Assembly: GCA_028829895.1 (NCBI GenBank)
Contig: CM054178.1
Span: 20,890,506-20,954,505, forward strand
DNA length: 64,000 bases
Source: Sinotaia quadrata
Lineage: Eukaryota > Mollusca > Gastropoda > Architaenioglossa > Viviparidae
Direction: 5' to 3'
The translations under genes were made by a program, and so were the position numbers. The notes below the pieces were generated by a model. It saw only the letters and a program-made list of their open reading frames with translations. It made no database searches and had not been told where the DNA came from. This document shows positions 1 to 11,400 of the stretch, piece after piece (positions within the stretch are counted from its first letter, which is position 1; each line of letters begins with the position of its first letter).

Positions 1-345
1 CAATATTATAAATAATGTATCGTATTAAAGTAATAAATGTGTATGCACGAATGATAGTAGTAGTAATAATTTACCGTATTAAAGTATGCTATGTAAGCAT
101 GAATGACAGAAATATTTACAATTTACCGTATTAAAATAATAAATGTTTATGTACGAATGATAGTAGTAGTAATCATTTACCGTTTTAAAAAAGTATGAAT
201 GAAAAACAATATTATTAATAATTTACTGTATTAAAGTAATAAATTTGTATGCATGAATAACAATATTATAAATAATGTATCGCATTAAAGTAATAAATGT
301 GTACACATGAATGACAGTAGTATTCATGCGAAATTGGCCAATACA
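1..345. repeat. AT-rich tandem array, about 60-bp units
   Basis: Five to six diverged units built on AATAATTTACCGTATTAAAG followed by a TAATAAATGTGTATGC-like part. Probably the edge of an array continuing outside the window. Confidence 0.8.
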
Positions 346-1320
346 GAATTGCAATTTGCAGTATTCGCCGGGGGGGGGGGGAGGAGACACGTTAGGTGTT
401 GATCGGTCAGCGGGTCATGCAGAGACAGCACGACCGGACATTGGCAGTACGGAAGGTTAACTTCCACTCTGCTTGATTGGAAAGATGAGTGGTCCACTAT
501 AACAGAGTGAAACTGATAGCTTGCTAACAGGCAATTAATGAACCTGACTGACGGCAGACTAATTGCAATATCATATAGTTAGTTCGTCACGTGACCAAAC
601 TAATGACGTAGACAGGTAGAATACAGTTTGAAACTAGCATATATTGACAACGAGGAGGTAAAACGTTTAGTCCAGTACTGTGTTTTGCACTCAGGTAAGT
701 ATCGAGAGAATTCAATTCAGTCATACAGTTTGAAAAAATACAGACTCAAGAGGAAAAATAAGAATGACAGGTGTGTTATTTTATATTAAAAGAAACATTT
801 TGCCAGTTACAAAGTTCGAATAGAAATGTATAATGATGTATATTGCACTGTTCTACAGGAAACGTAATAATGATGAATGTTACCTTAACGGTATAATAAT
901 TTATGTGCATTGAATGACAGAAAAATGAATTAAGTAATTTTCATTCTTCTCTTTCTTCAATTGACAGTGTTGGTACCCCCCTAAATACGGATATCTAGGA
1001 CGGACAACAAGTTGAGGACGTCACTTCTGGCAACTCGTATTGAGCCCCTAGAGGAAACGATTCCTCACCGGACAGGACAGGACAGACAGATAAGACAAAG
1101 ACAGACTCAAGACAGACGTTAGACAGACGTGACGACAACACTTATAAAATCATACTAGACAAGAATGGCAATGAATTTGACAACACTAATGAAAATTTAA
1201 CAATAACTTTATATAACAATAAAATAAAGAAAATGACAATAAAAGAAGAACAGTTAACAATGTTGGCCAAATTACAAAAATATAAGTCCTATAACTAATT
1301 CAGGGAAATGCTAGCCTCCC
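346..1320 (+). other. Possible foreign or spliced plus-strand segment
   Basis: More GC-rich than its surroundings. A near-consensus donor (CTCAG|GTAAGT, 694/695) pairs with a pyrimidine-rich acceptor (CAATTGACAG, ending 967). A frame without ATG follows (about 1075-1298), ending YKIILDKNGNEFDN... to a stop. It could be the 5' part of a transposon or an untranslated exon; no family was recognised. Confidence 0.25.
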
Positions 1321-1654
1321 TAATGAAGTGATTTTTAATGTCCATTTTCCTTTGCCAAATCGTTCTCTTTTCCTACATAAGTTTCGATCCTTGTTTCAGT
1401 TCCAATACACATATATCGGTATTATGCACTTCTGTTCAATGTTTACGTTCGCTATACTTCGCTCAACACTCAAGCAAGTTGAAAGGTCAACAAAGCGTTG
1501 AATTCTTGCCGCGCAAGCGTTCCCCAATGGCAGGCCCTTGAATAGCAAGCTGGCTCTGCCCCTCTTCGCTCTGCGAGAACAACCAGCAGGATACATTGTT
1601 TGCTCTCTGACCCGGTTCTGGTCCTAGATACTCTTTGTAGAAACTCTTTCTCTA

Positions 1655-1895
1655 GTTACTGTTTGGTTCTTTTTCATTCCGAAACCGAATGAACCCAATG
1701 TCATCTGGTTGGAGTGCAATACACTCAGGGATTAGTCTTTCTGACTTAGAAATTTTCCCACTGTTTTCTTCCAAAATGTTACCAGATGAAATCTCTGGGA
1801 CTGCTCCTGCGTGTTTTAAAACTCGAGTTGTTCTGATCCAGTGAAGAGAATTGACTTGGCCAGACTTATATAAAGGCTTTCCAGTATTCCTGGTA
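1655..1895 (-). other. ATG-less open frame, unknown
   Basis: About 78 sense codons between stops, including TTRVLKHAGAVPEISSGNIL and ERLIPECIALQPDDIGF. The composition looks protein-like. A second frame just upstream (about 1827-2000) has [14 protein letters not shown] and shares its start with a fragment at 22.63 kb. Probably a decayed mobile element. Confidence 0.3.
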
Positions 1896-2338
1896 TCTCA
1901 TCCAAACGCGAAAGCGGCGGAAGCCGGAAGTGTTCCCCACATTCAATCAAACCTGGTATTTCTTTGAAACTAACCCTTCCCTCTACCGTTAGCTAAGAGT
2001 GGCCCTTTGATCCCCCGACCGCTTCCTGTATTCTGGCCCATAGCTCAGTGTGAGTCTATCCATTCCCCCTATCAGCTAGCTACAAGTGACCCTTTGATCC
2101 CTAATCATTTCCTGTGCCCTAGCCCTGAGTGGTCAGGTCTTGTATAACTCTAACATCCTGCTAATGTCTTGGAGTGGCTGGTCAGTCTTGTAATTAGTGT
2201 CTTGGTTAAATGCTTTAAACGTATATTTTATGCTATGGTTCCTATACCTCTCATGTATCTACATTTTATTATTTTAATTTTTGAATGTTTATGGAGTGAT
2301 GCCGGCTAAGTTTTGCTTTTGCCTGACAGACAGACACA

Positions 2339-2672
2339 CTTGTATGATGGTTGTCTTTGCATGTCTTGATTGCAATCCTGCACTGATATGTTTACTTGTA
2401 TGATGGTAATCTTTGCATGTATTGATTGCAATCCTGCACTGATATGTTTACTTGTATGATGGTAGTCTTTGCATGTCTTGATTGCAATCCTGCACTGATA
2501 TGTTTACTTGTATGATGGTAGTCTTTGCGTGTCTTGATCGCAATCCTGCCCTATGTTCACTTGTATGATGGTAATCTTTGCATATCCTGATTGCAATTCT
2601 GCACTATGTTCACTTGTATGATGGTAATCTTTGCATATCTTGATTGCAATATTACACTGATGATATGTCTTG
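2339..2672. repeat. Minisatellite, 52-56 bp x 6
   Basis: Units begin CTTGTATGATGGTAGTCTTT and contain TTGATTGCAATCCTGCACTG. The last three units lack a short GATATGTTTA-type part. Confidence 0.9.
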
Positions 2673-2800
2673 TGAATGGTTTATATCCGACCAGTGTTCT
2701 CTCCACTTCCTTGTACGGTATCAAGCCCATGTCAAGATGGATGATTCTCATTCCAAGAGTATAGGGCAGTCTTGTCCTCGTATACTAGTCCATCGCATCT

Positions 2801-3110
2801 GACTAATGTCAAGGACGTCCATTCTTGTAGCTGTACAAATCGAGAAGTAATTGCGCTGACTAATGTCAAGGACGTCCATTCTTGTAGCTGTACAAATCGA
2901 GAAGCAATTGCGCTGACTTTCCACACTGGTACAAGGTAATACCATTGAGCGTTCCAAGTAAAAACTACTTAGAATTGAACTCCGCATCGGACACTTTCAC
3001 CAGTACCGTCATTAAGGGTGAGTCAATATATTCACCACTACCAACATTAAGGACGAGTCAATATATTCACCAGTATCGACATTAGGGGTGAGTCGATATA
3101 TTCAGAAGGA
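2801..3110. repeat. Two short tandem duplications (57 and about 42 bp)
   Basis: A 57-bp unit starting GACTAATGTCAAGGACGTCC occurs twice. Then a unit with CACCAGTA...GAGTCAATATATTC occurs three times with drift. Confidence 0.85.
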
Positions 3111-3287
3111 AAAGCCCTTTATTACCTTTGCGACTGGATGGAGGGGAGACTTGACTGTCACGTGTCAAGGTTGAGTTGCAAATCATCTGCAAAATGTTAA
3201 TTTCTATTTCTGCAGCCCTAAAACGTCATCCATGGAAGTCAGAAATTATGAAACATTGATGAACATTTAGAGAGTTGATTCAATTGA

Positions 3288-3382
3288 CTGAGAGAGAGAG
3301 AGAGGGAGAGAGAGGGGGGAGAGAGAGGGAGAGAGAGAGGAAGGGAGAGGGGGAGAGAGAGAGAGAAAGAAAGAGAGAGCAA
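3288..3382. repeat. GA-rich simple repeat
   Basis: Purine tract of GAGA with G and A interruptions. Confidence 0.9.
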
Positions 3383-3759
3383 TTTTGTGTTTGCTACCAA
3401 GCCCTTATAGGCGAGATTTGTTCCTTATTTATTAGGAATGTGAAAGTGTTGTATTTCAATTGTATTCATGAATTATTTTCTTTCAGCCTAATATAGTTTG
3501 AAATGTGAACACGGGAACAGAACCACATTTCACATTAAAATTTTTAAATTTTACAAATTTCTTAAAAGCTGTAAAGAAAAGAACTATTTGCAGAGCTTTT
3601 ATTCTTGAGTTATAAAGCAATTTCGGATGGCTAATATTTATACTTTGATTTCCAGTCAGAATAAAACTGTTATATTTTTTCAAAGTGTCGTTTCTTACAA
3701 TAGCGGGCTGTATATAAATGTTGATGTATTCAAATAAACATAACGACAAACAAGAAAAT

Positions 3760-4340
3760 AGTAACGCCTATCATAAATAGGACAGGAGCAATAAGGAAAA
3801 GTAACACTAAAAATAGAAATATCGCACGAGTAACAATGACAAATACGAATATCACCACAGTAAAGAAAGCTACATAGACAAATATGGATATCACTACAAT
3901 AAAGAAAGCTACATAGACAAATATGGATATCACTACAATAAAGTTATAGTGAAAATTTTAAATATCACTACAGTAAAAAAAAAATCTACATTGACAAATA
4001 TGGATATCACTACAGTATGAAAGAAAGTTACATTGACAAAAATAGTCATCAGTAGAGTAAAGAAGTGTAGTTATAGTGATAAATTTGAATATCACTGCAA
4101 TAAAGAAGTGTAGTTATCGTGATAAATTTGAATATCACTGCAGTAAAAGAAGTGTAGTTATAGTGTCAAATTTGAATATCACTACAGTAAGGAAGTAAAA
4201 TTGTACTGACAAATATGAATATCACTAATGTAATGAATATGAATATCACTACTGTAAAGAAGTAAAGTTACATAGACACATAGGAATATCACTACAGTAA
4301 AGAAGAAAAGATATATGACGAAGATAAATATCAAAATAAG
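3760..4340. repeat. Degenerate minisatellite, about 42-bp units
   Basis: Units contain GACAAATATGGATATCACTA and AGTAAAGAAG. Lengths and sequences vary widely, suggesting an old array. Confidence 0.8.
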
Positions 4341-4364
4341 AATAATGACTGTAGGAATATATGC

Positions 4365-4697
4365 CCAAAGCACCCACTCTTCCTCTCAAATGTTTTCTGT
4401 AAATGTTTGATATATGTCAAAGGCACCCACTCTTCCTCTCAACATAAAATGTTTTCTGTGTAATTGTTTGGTATACGTCCCACTCTTCCTATCAACATAA
4501 AATGTTTTCTGTGTAATTGTTTGGTATACGTCCCACTCTTCCTCTCAACATAAAATGTTTTCTGTGTAATTGTTTGGTATACGTCCCACTCTTTCTCTCA
4601 ACATAAAATGTTTTCCGTGTAATTGTTTGGTATACGTCCCACTCTTCCTCTCAACATAAAATAAAATGTTTTCTGTGTAATTGTTTGGTATACGTTG
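4365..4697. repeat. Minisatellite, 53 bp x about 6
   Basis: Unit CCCACTCTTCCTCTCAACAT followed by AAAATGTTTTCTGTGTAATT and GTTTGGTATACGT. Lies about 30 bases inside the intron after ABCA exon 15. Confidence 0.9.
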
Positions 4698-4723
4698 ACA
4701 GAAGAGCTTGCGTCACGACTCAC

Positions 4724-4951
4724 CTATTCCTTTGCAGCATTCACCACTCTTTACCAGACATGAGTACGTGTAGTTAAACATCTTTATGCACTGTTGTCTT
4801 TTGCTATAGTTGTCGTACATGTTTATGATGGCATCCCCGAAGCAGTGATTTGGTATGGTGAAGAGAAAAATGTAGTGCGCCACTTCACCTAATTCCTTAT
4901 ACTTGGGCACAAAGAAAGGAATCGTTGAAATCACAATATTTGTAAAGAAAC
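4724..4951 (-). CDS. ABCA3: ABCA exon 15, TMD2 (last exon seen)
   Basis: Begins [19 protein letters not shown] and contains [15 protein letters not shown], matching the conserved LPNHC-G block of ABCA TMD2. Ends in phase 1 at G|GTGAGT. The acceptor and roughly the first 35 exon bases form the founder of a 55-bp array filling the upstream intron. No following exon was found down to base 1. Confidence 0.92.
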
Positions 4952-7900
4952 CTGTTGAAAATAAAAACAGTCGTTATCATCACAATTACCGGCAGTGTAA
5001 AGAAACCTGTTGAAAATAAAAACAGTCGTTATCATCACAATTACCGGCAGTGTAAAGAAACCTGTTGAATTAAAAAAAGTAATCAACAGCATAATTACCA
5101 GTAGTATAAAGAAACCAGTTGAAAAGAACCCAGTCGTTATCAACAAAATTACAAGTAGTGTAAAGAAACCATCTATCAATAAAACAGACGTCATCAACAT
5201 AATTACCTGTAGTGCTAAAGAAACTTCTGGCAATAAAAACAGTCGTAATGAGTATAATTAACAGAAGTGTAAAAAAAACAACTGTTGGCAATATAAGGAG
5301 TAGTCATTAGTATAATTATCAATAATTAAAGACAAATAAAAACAGTCGTCACCAGCATAATTATCAGTAGTGTAAAGAAGCCTGCTGACAAAGAAAAACT
5401 AACAGTCGTCAACAACATAATTAACAATAGTGTAAAGAAAATGTTGGAAATAAAAAAAGTCATCAGCATAATTACTAGTGGAGTAAAGAAACCTGTGGAA
5501 CATAAAACAGTCGTCATCAATATAATTACAAGTAGTGTAAAGAAACCTGTTAGACATAAAACAAGCCGTCATCAATATAATTCCAAGTAGTGTAAAGAAA
5601 CCTGTTAGACATAAAACAGTCGTCATCAATATAATTATAAGTAGTGTAAAGAAACCTGTTAGACATAATCAACATAATTACCTGTAGTGTAAAGAAACCT
5701 GTTGGAAATAAAATAGTCGTCTTCCTTATAATTACCAGTAGTGTAAAGAAAACTGTTGGAAATAAATGTCGTCATCAATATAATTACCAGTAGTAATTAG
5801 AAACCTGTTGTCAATATAATTACCAGTAGTAATTAGAAACCTGTTGTCAATATAATTACCAGTAGTGATTAGAAACCTGTTGTCAATATAATTAGTAGTA
5901 ATATAAAGACACGTGCTATGAATAAAAACAGTCATCTTCAACATAATTATCAGTAGTACATAGAAAACTGTTGTCAAACTTACCCCTAAAAACATTAATA
6001 GGATTAAAGTTCCCAAACTTACCACTGAAGATGTTTATGAGAATTGTATTGGCATACGCTGAAGGTGCTGACTCGAAGAGGAAACTTAAAACATACATAA
6101 AAGGGATAGTTGCCCACCCATACAAGACATATATGCATGCCGTCACAAATATCTGTCCATCTTGTGCGAATTCTGGGCTCTGGGATGTAACGAAGACAAG
6201 GAGAATAATCACACATCCTATGAGGTAGTTGAAGTAGTCCCAGATAAAGTGAGACGCCCAATAAATATCATGCCCCACTCCGCTGACAAGTTGCAAATGC
6301 TTGGATCCCACAGTCCGTTCTTGGACCACGTAAAATACGAACCTACTCGTCAAAAAGGACAATCCCAGCAAGAAGATGAACTGGTATATAAAGCCGAGGA
6401 TATAATTATCGCTGGTTGCAACGGATTTGTCTTTTGTGTCCTCCAATGGAAGCGGGCGTAGCCCAGAGGTAAGCGTTTTCTGTGGTCCAGCCACAACACG
6501 AGCGACAGTGTTCAACATCGCGGCGACTGATATGGTCATCGTGTGAAACAACTGGGAACTGTAGTAGGCCCTGGCGATGGTGATGTTGCCGGTGGTGCCC
6601 TGCAAGAACTCGACACCTATGGCCATCTCCTTGCTGAAGGTTGGTAGGGTAAGTTGTTCGGCTCGATTTAAAATGTACGCGTCCATGCTCTGCCAGCAAG
6701 GGGACGTAGGACACACGTCAATCGGTTCCAGTTTCTGTGTTTTGTCAAACAGAGTTGGGTACTTGTCCTTGTAATCTTGTGTTAGTCGGCTAAGGATATT
6801 AGCAAATAGGATAGTTGTAACACGTCTGAAATTTGGAGTTGTCTTTTTGTGATACTATTTTCTTGATATTAACAAACAGGATAGTTGTAACACGTCTGAA
6901 ATTTGGAATTGTTATTTTGTTGTATTAACCACGTATACGGGGGGAAAAAATGATAAAAACTATAAAAAAAAGTTTATATAAAATAAAAAATAAGAGGTCT
7001 TTCATAACCTACTGTCGTACTATTGTAGTGTATCTAAGAAATTCGAAATAAAAAAAATTCTATATACTATCTGGAACTGGAAATTGTGTTAAGGATGCGA
7101 AAGTTGAGCAATAGAACGTCCAATTGTAGCGACAGCACGAACACGTTCATTCAAAATGCGGAATTATCGGGGAGTGCACGATGTCTACCTTTCAATTATA
7201 ACTACATAAATATTAGCATTGTGAATACAGTGCACCTTGACTACTTTTAAATTATAGCTACATAAATATTAGCATTGTGAATACAGTGCACCTTGACTAC
7301 TTTTAAATAGTTGATATACATGTAAACAACGGCTAGCCTATTGGACCTGTCGACTCTGTCACCTGTCAACAGCGTGGAAGTATTGTGCCATTAAAAGTAA
7401 CGTCCGTTTAGTTGTCGCGCGGTGAACAGTCTTAGTGTTGAACTGTCTCTGCGGTTATCTGTCTGCGCACCGTCTCTAACACTTGTCTCATATAATGTGT
7501 GTCTATTTCATGCTGTCTCTAACACTTGTCTCATATAATGTGTGTCTATTTCATGTTGTCTCTAACACTTGTCCTCATATGATGTGTGTCTATTTCATGC
7601 TGTCTCTAACACTTGTCTCATGATTGTGCCAGTTCCATACTGTATCTAAGACGTGGCTGACCACGCGTTTGTGTCTTCAGATCACTTTACTGTAAAATCA
7701 GTTTTATCTCTCAGTACCTTTTTTTACCGATCTAATTTAAATACATTATTCCATGAAATGCTAACTTTACTGTGGAATTAGTATTATCTTTAGAACCCCT
7801 TTTCTTGACTTTATGAAATAACTGTAATTTAATAAATGTCTTTCAAAATAGTTTTAATTTCTTGATAACTTATTCGAACTGATGGAGACTGTACACAATT

Positions 7901-8351
7901 ATATTTTTATCTCTTTCTTTAAAAGTCGGGTTACTTTTGTATCAAAATATCAGGCGAGTATCTTGCGCCACATACTGTGTCATTCTTTCTCTAAATATTA
8001 ACCAGTATACTACGACTACCAATCTTTTCTATACACACTGTGTCATTCTTTAAAGAGAAGAGTGGGAGAGGTAAAATAGGGATGAGAGAGAGACATAGAG
8101 ACAGAGAGAGAGGGGTGAGAGTGGTAAAGAAAGTGATGACAGAGAGTGGTAAAGAAAATGATGAGAGAGAGGAGTGAGACTGGTAAAGAAAGTGATGACA
8201 CAGAGACAGAGAGAGGTAGAAGAGGGTGAAGAAAGTGATGACAGAGAGAAGAGTGGGAGAGATAAATAAAGTGATGACAGACAGATAAGTTGGAGAGGTA
8301 AAGAATATGATAACAGGGAGACGAGTGAAAAAGGTGATTGAAGCGATGATT

Positions 8352-8424
<73 letters not shown>

Positions 8425-11400
8425 GGAGAGAGAGAGACGAGTGAGAGAGGTAAAGAAAATTATGCCAGAGACAGAGAAGAGTAGGAGATAGAACTACCAC
8501 TCTACAATATCTTTACTTGCGATCGCTGGCGTACGGAATATAGGTGGAACCGTAAGCATTCACATCAAACACCAAAGGAAACTCCACGTCCGCTGCTTGC
8601 TCTCCACCAGGCAAAAGAATAATCATTGTGATAAATGCCGATAAGAAAAGCTGTAGTAAAGAACTGCCTTTGTTACGCAAAACACATAACATTTTTTTCA
8701 TCATCATTGCTCGGAAGCGCGACAAGAAAAGAGCTGACCCAGAAGTCTTAGTGTAGCCACTGTTGAAAGCTGAGAGAAGAAATAAGCTTTCAATGTAATC
8801 TTAGTACACAAAAGATGTTTTAAGAGTTGTTACACGACAAACGTACTTTTGAAGACCCAGTAAAGGGGAATCTAGGTTAACCAACTAAATCGCTACATTC
8901 ATAGCGTTAGGCATTTCAATTTCACATTTCATAATCACTAACCTAATTAAATATGTTAATAAAAGCGATGAAAAGCATGCTTCTGGGAGATTTTCGATAG
9001 TACCATTTTACAACGTGATGACGTCACAGAGGATCACAGAGTCACTCTTTGAAAGTGAAAGAATAACATTTTAGAAAAGAAAAAACTCTACACTAATGTC
9101 ACATACGATCACATAACTGCACTACACTAATGTCAAGTACGACCACTTACCTCAAGTGTGCTACACTAATGTCAAATACGATCATATACCTTAAGTGCGC
9201 TACACTAATGTAACATATGATCACATACTATAACTGTGAATCACTAATATCGCACACAGTTACATACCTTAACTATGCTACACTAATGTTGCAGATGAAT
9301 ACCTACCTTAACTATGTCATACTAATGTCGCGTACGAATACCTATCTTAATTATCTTACACTAATGTCGCGTACGAATACCTATCTTAATTATCTTACAC
9401 TAATGTCGCGTACGAATACCTATCTTAACTATGTCATACTAATGTCATGTATGAATACCTACCTTAACTATGTCATACTAATGTCGCGTACGAATACCTA
9501 TCTTAATTATCTTACACTAATGTCGCGTACGAATACCTATCTTAACTATGTCATACTAATGTCATGTATGAATACCTACCTTAACTATGTCATACTAATG
9601 TCGCGTACGAATACCTATCTTAATTATTACCTATCTTAACTATGTCATACTAATGTCATGTATGAATACCTACCTTAACTATGTCATACTAATGTCGCGT
9701 ACGAATACCTACCTTAACTATGTCATACTAATGTCATGTATGAATACCTACCTTAACTATGTCATACTAATGTCATGTATGAATACCTACCTTAACTATG
9801 TCATACTAATGTCGCGTACGAATACCTACCTTAACTATGTCATACTAATGTCATGTATGAATACCTACCTTAACTATGTCATACTAATGTCATGTATGAA
9901 TACCTACCTTAACTATGTCATACTAATGTACGAATACCTACCTTAACTATGTCATACTAATGTACGAATACCTACCTTAACTATGTCATACTAATGTCGC
10001 GTACGAATACCTACCTTAACTATGTCATACTAATGTACGAATACCTACCTTAACTATGTCATACTAATGTCGCGTACGAATACCTACCTTAACTATGTCA
10101 TACTAATGTCAGGTACGAATACCTACTTGAACTGCGCACAAAAGAACGAAACAAGCTGTGACAGTAAATTTGCCTCTCCCTAGTTTAAAAGTTAAATTGT
10201 TACAGAAATTGCTAAATTGTCGGAGTAATCCGACCTTATCCTTCTTACTTTTAGAAGTGTCTAAGTTGAAGTAAACAGCTCTAGGCAAGATTGCTGAAAT
10301 AATGCAAACTGTGAGTAGTTTTCTATTATCCAACGATTATTGTTGAATAGTAATTATGTTTTTATTTATAAGATTAAGAAACGTAGAAATTATCCAAATG
10401 TGAGTTTATGGAATATTGATGTCAAGTAATATATTTCATTGTATTTGTCATATGTATATTAGATTGTTCATTTAATAACTTTATTGTTAAATTTATTGAC
10501 CTTCTTACGCATATTGATAAAAAATAATCGTATGCTGTAGAAGAAAGTGGGTGGATGGGGCTCACTAAATATAGATTAAAGTTGGATTTGTCTTCTCCTT
10601 TATTTAAACATCAACCAATTAAAGATTGTCACAAAACGTGCACAATTTAAGGTTGTTATAAGACATAAGCGCTGTTAAAGTTGTTATACAAAATCATCAG
10701 TACAATAAATGGTTGTCAAAAAAACATATCTCATACCCACCCCTCATCTTCCTCTTCTGGAAGCCAGGCATTGCTCTCGAAAGAAAAACTTGGTGTTGAA
10801 CTTGGTATGATTGTTTTTACATACACCCCAATGTTTACCAATATTATTTATATTTAATTAGGGAACAGGCATGCATGCACAACCTTACATACGCACGGAC
10901 AAGGACACACACACACGCGCATATACACACACAAATACACAAACACATACACACACATACACACATATACACACATATACATACACATACACACACATAC
11001 ACACACATACACACACATATACACACATACACACACATATACACACATACACACATACACACACATATACACACATACACACACATATATATTATACTTC
11101 AACACGAGTACTATAATATAAATAGAATTCAAATCTTCTCACTCTCGCCTATTGGTCAACCCACACAAAAAAAAAATAATCATGAAATTGTACTGTCAAA
11201 TATGTCTAAAATCTAAATTGGCTACTGGTGCATCTAAATGTAAGCTAATGTTTACTAATGATAACCCACTTTATGTGTGTTATCATATACAGGTTTGTGC
11301 AAACAATAGTTCTATAAATATAATAAATTAAATATAAAGTCCTTCCACAATAGGTGAAGTGAGCAAGTTATATTTACCTTTAGATTTATATTCATGTTAA

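Noticed and set aside
1..4723. Searched for the remaining ABCA exons (NBD2 with a second Walker A)
   Set aside because: No GFNGAGKT-like sequence, LSGG signature or conserved end-of-TMD2 block was found in any minus frame, so these exons are taken to be outside the window.
5010..5629. Frames in the exon 15 upstream array, some resembling [11 protein letters not shown]
   Set aside because: The resemblance to exon 15 is real but comes from copied exon start sequence. Units vary in length and break frame, so they are not extra membrane helices of the protein.
9217..9946. Plus frames of 140 and 97 codons ([10 protein letters not shown] repeats)
   Set aside because: Product of the 39-bp minisatellite; no start context or homology.
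10844..11216. Frames across the CA repeat
   Set aside because: Simple-repeat translation.
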